Assembly: GCA_014529385.2 (NCBI GenBank)
Contig: CM043952.1
Span: forward strand, 58,488,119 to 58,552,118
Reading direction: 5' to 3'
DNA length: 64,000 nt
From: Adiantum capillus-veneris
Taxonomy: Eukaryota; Streptophyta; Polypodiopsida; Polypodiales; Pteridaceae
Shown here: piece after piece, positions 56,427 to 64,000 of the stretch
Numbering within the stretch: the stretch's first letter is position 1
How the letters are laid out: every line of letters starts with the position of its first letter
Position numbers and translations under genes: made by a program
Notes under the pieces: generated by a model
Told to the model about the DNA's origin: nothing
Database searches by the model: none
The model's input: only the letters and a program-made list of their open reading frames with translations

Positions 56427-57234
56427 GATCAGCAGAGAGTGTGATTGCGTTTGTGTGCGAGACGGGTGAGAGCTTCCACACTATCTTGCATGGGCACGTT
56501 CAAATGGGATCGAGCGATGGCTGAGATGATTTGGACCGTCAGATGTACATTTACAAAATTCAGGGCATTTGGTAAATTCGGGGAGAAAAGTAAATTCGGG
56601 TAGGCTTGTAAATTCGGGTCAATCCACACTCCATGTCTTGAACCCCCTATCTCCCCACCACGAGCCAGGTGCACTAACCACTACGCCCTCATGCGTACGT
56701 TGAAATATAGGACATTCGAGTATGTCATATTATAAATGTGTGCCGATTAGTAAATTCGAGCAAACTAGTAAATTCGGGGCAACGTCAGATCTTACGGTCC
56801 ATGATTGACACGCCCTGCGTTTTCCTCCTCCACCATTGATCCCATTTGAGCATGCCTGTGTGATATAGTGATGAGGGGGTGAGAGAAGCCTAAGTCTTAA
56901 AGTGCCTTATCCTACAGCTCACGTACTCTCGAGCCTTATAATGTTATGCTGCTGGGGCCTCCATCAGCTCATGACCCTGTTGGTCTTAGCGGCCACAAAT
57001 AACAATCAATAATGAAAAAACAAAGTGAGATAGGCTTTTTAGTCACGCTTCTCAATCCATGACTCTATCTTCCTCCTGCATATTGAGATAGGCCTATAAT
57101 GTGTAAAACTTCTTCTGTGTAGATGATGGCCACTTTTGCGTATATTCTGCTCTCAAAGCAGGCTGCTGGCTGCAGGTTACAATGAGCAGCTGATCTTCTG
57201 TGGTTGTTGAGCATGCACCGGTATATATAGTATA

Positions 57235-58234
57235 ATGGCCACCCTGCATGAGTATATTGAGCATGCACTTCTTCCTTCCACCTGTATATCCATCTCTTTC
57301 CTCCTGCAGCTCCTCATGACTATATTCTGCATATATTTCTTCATTCCAGCTTCCTGCAACAGTAGCTCACTAGGATTCACCCTCGTGCCCCGCACCCTGG
57401 ACGAAGACTTCGGCCGCCAACACGTTAAACCCAGCAAGTATCCCTTTCTAACTCCCGGAGGTGAGATCTTTCTCACCCAAGACCCCTCTGATTTTGGGCA
57501 TGATCAAACCCTCTACAACGTTGGCCGCATCACTTACAAGAAACCCCTGAGTTTCAAGGACAAATCCGGCCATCTCCTTTCCTTTAACAGCTTCTTCACC
57601 TTCAACATCACCACCGTCACTAAGTACAACGAGTATGGCGATGGCATAGCCTTCGTTCTTACTATAGACAAGTCACCTCCGGATAACAGCACTGGGCGCT
57701 TTCTCGGCCTAATCTCGGAGACGCTCAATCATCGAGACCAGCGGTTTATGGCAATCGAATTCGACACCTTTCAGAACCTGCAAGAGGAGATTATGGACCC
57801 GAGTGCCAGCCATATCGGGATTTATGTGAGCAGCCTCTCTACCTCTACAACAACTACACAATCGCTGCCTGGGTGAGCTACAATGCATCTACACACCTCA
57901 TAAAAGTGTGGGCAACCAATTACAGCAGAAATAATGTCTCCCAGCATCCCTTAGTCGATCCAATTCTGAATATCACTCACAATCTCTCTGCAGTCTTTGA
58001 GAATAACACAGACATTTATGTTGCAATCACGGCTGCCTCTGGGAATAACTCTCAAGCCACCGTCCTTTACTCTTGCAGGAACTTCACCATCATCAACATT
58101 AATTACCCCTCGGTGGCGCGTGCCCTTAATCGCCTGCCTTTCATCACTTCTGTTGGTCATTCTGCTTTCTTTATTGTTATCAAAGGTAATTGTTCCCAAG
58201 TGGAAGGGCAATGAGAGAACGCAGGAGAACAGAC
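57235..58234 (+). pseudogene. Lectin receptor kinase, truncated duplicate
   Basis: Copy of the intact kinase at 44569. The first ~200 residues (signal segment and N-terminal lectin domain) are open. A deletion of about 50 bp at ~57838, between two CTCT repeats, shifts the frame (end at 57876). Another indel lies near 58073 (TCTTGCAGGAAC for TCTTGGAAC), and part of the extracellular juxtamembrane region is missing near 58100. The sequence stops at GGAGAACAGAC, where a copia LTR begins; the kinase domain is not in the window. The protein could at most be a short secreted lectin fragment. Confidence 0.9.
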
Positions 58235-58567
58235 TGTTAGAAATAAATTCACTTTATTCTGTAAGGGTGAATTCCCACCAATAATCATCCCATAGATTTA
58301 GCAACCAATCTCCCACCTTTATTCACCTACCACTGATCTACCAACCACCCACTAATCTAGGCACTGATTTGATCACTGCAACCTATATAAAGGCCACTCA
58401 GTCCCTAGCCATTCATTCGTCTTTTCCATTTGAGCATAGCTGCTATTCATTGTATTGCTTTCAGTGTTATTAGCAATCCAGTTGTCTCTATTTCGCATCA
58501 GTCTCTCTCTCTCTTATGTTATTAAGTTAATCATTTTTAGTGCTCGTGTGTTCATTAAATCTTCACA
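58235..58567 (+). repeat. Copia 5' LTR (333 bp)
   Basis: It starts TGTTAGAAATAAATTC at the kinase junction and ends CTTCACA directly before TGGTATCAGAGC. The TATA box TATATAAA is at 58384-58391. No 3' LTR is present in the window, so neither LTR divergence nor a target duplication can be read. Confidence 0.9.
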
Positions 58568-58579
58568 TGGTATCAGAGC
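58568..58579 (+). other. Primer binding site, tRNA-iMet
   Basis: TGGTATCAGAGC directly follows the LTR, a perfect match to the standard copia initiator-methionine tRNA site. Confidence 0.95.
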
Positions 58580-58664
58580 TTTTGAAGCTTTAATTCCTTG
58601 AGCTTATCTTCCTACTTAGTGCCTAATCTCCAAATCATCTTCAAGGGATCCGGAACCTTGTAAG

Positions 58665-59340
58665 ATGGCTGAGCTTGCCTCTACATCCGCTACTACAGCT
58701 ACCTACAAAACCCGCTATGTCATCGACAAGCTAAATGGCACTAATTACCAAGTATGGAAGATTAGAATGGAGCTCTATCTCCAACAACTCCAACTTTGGG
58801 ATATAACGTCAGGAGGAGAGGTGCAACCTGACCCAACCAAAGACAAGGCCCCTATGAGCACCGTAGATGCTTTTAATGCCTGGCAAACCAAAAATACCAG
58901 TGCAAAGATGGAGTTGATTTTGCATTGCCAAGATCGGTAGGTTCAAATGGTAAGAACCCTTCCTACTACTCATGCTATTTGGAAATTTTTTGAGAAAAGG
59001 TATGAGCATACTGACCTTGTTTACCAAGTTTCCCTGATCAAGAAAGTCGTAAACACTACTATGTCAGAAGGTCAATCATCTTCCAACTTTTTAGAATCTT
59101 GGCAAATCTTGCTTGATGAAGTCCTTATATCTGGACTAACAATCCCAGAGCAACTGCAATCTATGCTTTTGTTAGCATCTCTCCCGTCATCTTGGAGAGC
59201 CTTTATCACTACTCAAGCAACAGTCGAAAATCTACACCTACATAATCTTGTGGCAAAGGTAAAACAAGAGGAAACTCTTAGAGAGAAAACCTCTGGTTCT
59301 CATAAGCCTATGGCTCTTATCACTACTGGAAAGCATCAGA
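58665..59340 (+). pseudogene. Copia gag (one UAG, one frameshift)
   Basis: The ATG at 58665 opens MAELASTSATTATYKTRYVI; the Gag domain follows with LNGTNYQVWKIRMELYLQQL. One in-frame UAG lies at 58938-58940, where TGG (Trp) is likely ancestral. Then come HAIWKFFEKRYEHTDLVYQV and LLLASLPSSWRAF. The frame must change near 59340 to reach the zinc knuckle, which is encoded in the pol frame. Apart from these two lesions the Gag is complete. Confidence 0.85.
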
Positions 59341-62300
59341 AGCATTTCAAAGGAAACCATATAATCCTCAGTACCCTCGACAACCTCAACATCCAAGTCA
59401 AGGAAAGAAGTCCTACAACAACCCGCAAAGTCGTAATCACAACAACAAGCACAAGAAGTGCTCTAACTGCCATCGCCTCGGGCATGAGGCAAAGGAATGT
59501 CGACAACCCAAGCATCAAGGTAATGTCTATCAACGGCCCCCTATTATATCTCATGGCTACATACCCCATCACCAATCTTATCATCAAGGGGGGGCCAGGC
59601 CCTCATTTCCTTCCACATATTTTCCCGGTCAAGCCCAATATGCTGAAATCTCCACATATGATAGTATCCCTCATTACCCTATGCAGCTATATGTTACCAC
59701 TATCTCTTCTGCACCTAACGACCTATGGCTACTAGATACTGGAGCTACACGTCACATGACCCATCAATTTTCTTGGTTATCAAATCTCACATATCTTGAT
59801 CATCCACTTGAAGTTTGCCTTGGAGATGATAGCATTCAACATGCCAAAGCTGATGGAGATGTTCTCATTGATCTTCCAAATGGTCTCCAGACAACCATCT
59901 CAAAGGTATACTATGTTCCTGGACTCAAGAAAAATCTAAGTTCTGTCAGTGAGCTCACCTCTACAGGTATCAAAGTTGAATTCAACAACGAAGGATGCAC
60001 GCTTCTAGCTAAAGATGCAAATGGTTACCCAGTAAGTCTGCATATTTCTAAAAGTGGTCGCCTCTACCCGCTTGGTCACTCCTCAAATGCACAAGCCTTA
60101 TCCTCTACCGTTAATATCCCCTTACAAGAAAACACTCTCAAATGGCACTATAGATTAGGGCACATTTCTCACCGTGTTTTACATGAGCTCACACACTGCC
60201 AACTCGCTTTAGGTCTCCCTACCCACATCACTCCCATTTCACTCTGTGAAGGCTGCATTCTTGCCAAAGCTCACCACACACCCTTTCCAAACTCCACTTC
60301 ACAAGCTTCCGCCCTGCTTGATCTCATCCATTCTGATGTTTGTGGCCCATTGCCAATCTTATCCATTACTGGAAACAAATACATGTTGGTCTTTATTGAT
60401 GATTACTCCAAATACACAGTAACATACTATATGGCAGAAAAATCTGCAACTATCACTCATTTTCGGCATTTTAAGGCTCTAGTCGAGAATCACATCAATC
60501 GCACCATCAAGGTTCTTCGTACAGACAATGGCGGCGAATACACTTCTCACGAATTTCAACAGCTATGCAATGAAGCCGGTATCCGCCATGAATTTACTAT
60601 CCCAGATCATCCACAACAAAATGGCCATGCCGAACGCAAAAATCGCACACTATTTGATGCTGCACGGGCCATGCTACTTCAAGCAAATCTGGGAGATTCT
60701 TATTGGGAAGAACCAACCGCTACAGCCTGCTATCTACAAAACCACATACCTTCTTCACGGAATCCCAACACCACACCTTATACCCTCTGGCATGGCCACC
60801 CTCCAAACCTCGCTCACCTGCGTATCTTCGGCTCCCCAGCATACCCTCTCGACACACATCCTGATTCGAAGTTAGCTCCCCGTGCCCATCGCGCTCTATT
60901 TGTAGGCTATGGCGATCGTTTCGGCGTCAAAGCATACCGCTTCCACTTACCGGAGCGCCGCCGCTTCATCTTTTCTCACTTCGTCGTCTTCGATGAAGGA
61001 GCGCTTCTCGGCCAACCGCCTGAGCCTCCACCTCGCATCATATCCTCACCATTGCTCGTCCCCAATCCACATGATGCACCAAATAATTATACCCCTTCTT
61101 ACTCTGCAGGTGAACCTTCCCCAGCTCAGGTTTTTTAAAATTATTCAAACCCTTCACACAACCTTACCAGCCTGTATAGCCCACCACCTCGAAGCCCACT
61201 GTCTCCCGCTTTGCACGCTCATTCCCAGCCCCTCGGCCACGCCACTTTTCACGCCACCTCGCAGCCCATTGTCCCTGCTGCCAACACCCAATCGACCTGC
61301 GCCACCTTGGCCCCATCCACTCACACCGCTCCTGCATCCCCTGGCGCTACTCACCAGACTAGCATGGCCGCTTCACCTCCCCTCATCAGCGCTGCCCTGC
61401 CGCAATCCCCACATTGTCACAGCACCTCTTTAAGCGCCCCTTTGCCCAATACAACCTCTGTAGGCCCCCCTCCATCACAACCTCATTTGTCGGTACCCTT
61501 CCAGACCCACCCTCAATCAAGGCAACTGATTTCGCCCCCTGCTGTCCACCCTCGGCAAACAATCCCTGGCTCCCTTTCTCATATAAAAAGCTTCTTTGCG
61601 CCCTCTCTCAGTGCTCCTCATTACCCTCATTACAGCCCACTACCTGCGCAACACTGCCTTAGTCTGCAGCCACCTCACCCTTGCAGCTCATTTCATGAGC
61701 AAGGAGGTAATCCTCAACTCACTCACCTCAGCTCCCACAGTTTTTTTGAGCCCGGCTGCACTCCCAATCATCCTCTGGCGCAAACAGAGACTCCCTCAGT
61801 ACCAATTTTTGCCCAACCTTTACCTCTTAAACCTCAAATTATAAACCCTCAGCTTATTCAAAAGAGCCTTCTCACGCCCCACTCAAACCAATTACCAATG
61901 CCTCGCCCCCACTCACCAAGAGCATCTTACCCATGGCATTTACATATAGCCCCACCTCTTGAGCCAGGCATTTCAACATCCTCCCGCATCTATTTACTCC
62001 CTAAATATGTATGTGCTTCTCCCTCATCATCGAACTCCCACGACACACCCCTCAACTATGGCATTCCCTCTGACATCGATGAGGTCGAATCACAATCTTC
62101 TCAATCGGCCACCTCTCCTGGCACAATGTCTTCGACGGACTCTTCTCCAGGAGCTCCAAATCTTGATAGCTCGGCCACGAGGTGCAATGTTCGCACCCGC
62201 TCCCTCGCCGACATCTATGCTACCATCAGTTTTTCCGTAGTTATGGAAGAGGAATACTCAGCAGATCCGCTCACAGAACCGCTTGAAGATGAATTACCAC

Positions 62301-63716
62301 TCTCGGTCGAAGACGCTCTCTCTTCCTCTGGGGGTCCATTATGGCATGCGGCCATCCTAGAAGGGCTTCACGCCCTCAATATGGCCGACACATGGGAGCT
62401 AGTTCCTCCACCGCCACACTTCAATATTGTCAGCAGCAAATGGTTATTTAAGAAGAAGTACAACCCTACTGGGCGCGTTGACCGCTACAAAGCGCGTCTC
62501 GTTGCTCGTGGCTTCACTCAACGACACGGCGTCGATTATTTCGACACCTATTCGCCAGTCTTAGCCATGGCATCCTTCCGTCTACTTGTGGCCATAGCCG
62601 CAAAATTTGGTTTGCCTCTTCACCATCTTGACGTTATTACAGCTTTTTTGCATGGATTTTTATTTGAAGCTGTCTACATGAAGCAACCACCCCATTTTGC
62701 TCACTCAGACTACCCACATTATGTTTGTAAATTAAAGCATCCCATTTATGGCTTAAAGCAATCTTCTCGCCAGTGGTACACCCGCATACATGAATACCTC
62801 ATAAGTTGTGGCTGGCAACGTCTCTCTGTCGACTACAACATCTATCTTTGGCAGTGTAATGAAGGTCTTGCTTTACTTGGTCTATTTGTCGACGATATTC
62901 CACTTATAGGTACAAATGATCTTATGATTCTTCGAGCAATTGATTGCCTACAACAAAAATTCCCAATAACCGACAAAGGGCCCATGGAGTATTTTTTGGG
63001 CATTGAAGTCATCAGGGACCCCGCAGGTAAATGGATAAAACTCTCTCAACTAAAATATATTGAGGAATTATTACAATACTATGGTTTGAGCTCATGCTCT
63101 CCTGAAACTGCTCCTCTATCACTCAAGCACAACCTAGCTCCAGAATATCATGCTTACACACAAGCTGACTCATCTTTTTTGCCCTCTTTTCACTTCCCAC
63201 ACTTCTGCGGGCAACTAGACTATTTAATCTCCTGTACACGCTTTGATCTCTGCTACATAGGCCACATTCTCTCTCGCTCTAAGGCTAAACCTTGCAAATC
63301 CCATAAACAAGCTGCTAAGCGCACTCTTCGCTACTTAAACACCACTAAGCAATATGCCATCACATACTATTTTGATCCCACTACGCCGCTCTCTATCTCT
63401 GGCTATATGGATGCCAATTGGGCAGGTGATGATCCACGCTGTTTCTCTACTAGGGGGTATATATTTCTATTTGCAGGAGGCCCCATTTCATGGCAAACGA
63501 AGCGTCAGGCTTCTATTGCTTGCTCATCCACTAAGGCAGAATATGTGTCCGCTGCTCTTGCTGCTCGCGAAGCACTTTGGCTCTCCGAACTACTTCAAGA
63601 ATTTAGTTTGTCCTATGCTATCTCCGACAAGCCTCTCATACTGTACTGCGACAATCAATCAACAATCGCACTAACCACATCGCCTGGTTTTTCCTCGAAG
63701 CTCAAGCATGTTCGCT
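59341..63716 (+). pseudogene. Copia pol: knuckle, protease, integrase, RT, RNase H (one UAA, 3' truncated)
   Basis: One frame throughout. CCHC knuckle CSNCHRLGHEAKEC (59459-59500). Protease LWLLDTGATRHMT. Integrase zinc region HYRLGHISHRVLHEL to CEGCILAKAHH, with core D in LIHSDVCGPL, D in VLRTDNGGEY and E in GHAERKNRT. A UAA lies at 61136-61138 between integrase and RT. A linker of roughly 330 residues rich in Pro, Ser and His (61200-62200) precedes RT. RT: WLFKKKYNPTGRVDRYKARL, HLDVITAFLHGFLFEAVYM, GLKQSSRQWYTRIH and LFVDDIPLIG. RNase H: GYMDANWAGDDP, SSTKAEYVSAAL and LYCDNQSTIAL. The frame ends abruptly after SSKLKHVR, where gypsy sequence begins. The protein is close to functional except for the stop and the missing end. 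Confidence 0.88.
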
Positions 63717-64000
63717 AAGGAACAAAATGCTTTTGAAAAACTCAAAGAGAAGCTTACTTCCCAACCAGTCCTCGTGCTTCCGGATCTCTCAAAGCCATTT
63801 GAGGTCCAATGTGATGCTTGTGGTGATTGCCTTGGAGCGGTTTTGCTTCAAGAAGGGCATGCCATAGCATATGAGAACCGAAGGCTCAATGGTGATGAAC
63901 GAGTCTTGGGCATTTATGAGAAAGAGCTTTTAGCTGTTCTACATGCCCTAGACACATGGAAGCACTACCTATTGGGGACTCCATTTATCCTACGAACCGA
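63711..64000 (+). pseudogene. Ty3/gypsy RT/RNase H segment, running off the window
   Basis: Open in its frame from FAKEQNAFEKLKEKL through VLVLPDLSKPFEVQCDACGD, LGAVLLQEGHAIAYENRRLN and GIYEKELLAVLHALDTWKHY to the window end. It is the same family as the decayed gypsy part at 36430-36720 and 49340-49640, but without the indels. It begins inside the thumb/RNase H boundary, so its 5' part is missing or was replaced by the copia sequence. It extends beyond 64000, so its state further on is unknown. Confidence 0.85.

Larger units (their letters stand above)
47684..58234 (+). repeat. Segmental tandem duplication, unit 2 (interrupted)
   Basis: Direct repeat of 34772-45631. The right end is the copia insertion at 58235 inside the kinase copy. 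Differences from unit 1 are loss of about 250 bp around 54836, expansion of a C run from 12 to 40, longer dinucleotide tracts, a ~50-bp deletion in the lectin domain and scattered substitutions. Confidence 0.9.

Noticed and set aside
60528..60875. 115-codon plus-strand ORF inside copia integrase
   Set aside because: It is an overlapping shadow of the integrase frame, which has all catalytic motifs.

Overview
This is repeat-rich nuclear DNA from a land plant with a retrotransposon-laden genome. It contains Ty3/gypsy and Ty1/copia elements of several families, tRNA-Trp- and tRNA-iMet-type primer binding sites, and one L-type lectin receptor kinase gene, a family typical of plants. The sequence alone does not fix the lineage. 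About 90% of the window is transposable-element or segmentally duplicated DNA.

Region 1 (1-19,115, + strand) is a tandem gypsy array sharing LTRs: 3' part of an internal region (1-2763), LTR A (2764-4770), internal region 2 (4771-10784), LTR B (10785-12791), internal region 3 (12792-18806) and truncated LTR C (18807-19115). The repeat period is about 8021 bp. The middle unit is the best preserved. It has a Gag-protease ORF, then a textbook -1 frameshift signal (slippery heptamer, 6-nt spacer, 12-bp hairpin), then a pol ORF (RT, RNase H, integrase) interrupted by one UAG. Each full LTR also carries, downstream of its TATA box, two overlapping ~70-codon ORFs (A and B, ATGA overlap). These are paralogous to each other and conserved at the amino-acid level in a different gypsy element on the minus strand. 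This is the most novel-looking signal in the window.

Region 2 (19,116-27,100) holds a copia LTR fragment, then a minus-strand gypsy remnant with an extra RNase H (Tat-like), the A/B-type ORFs upstream of its gag, its probable LTR, and a second related LTR with a shared hairpin start. Region 3 (27,100-33,180) has two different decayed minus-strand copia elements joined through one 215-bp LTR.

Region 4 (34,400-58,234) is a ~12.9-kb direct tandem duplication. Each unit carries a decayed chimeric element (copia-type Gag-protease followed by gypsy-type RT-RNase H-integrase-chromodomain), LTR-like and low-complexity DNA, and a lectin receptor kinase. The first kinase (44,569-46,935) is intact. The second has small deletions and is cut by a copia insertion.

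Region 5 (58,235-64,000) is that fairly young copia element (LTR, tRNA-iMet PBS, gag, pol with few lesions). It runs into a gypsy RT/RNase H sequence at 63,711 that continues past the window end. The only likely host gene is the intact lectin receptor kinase.
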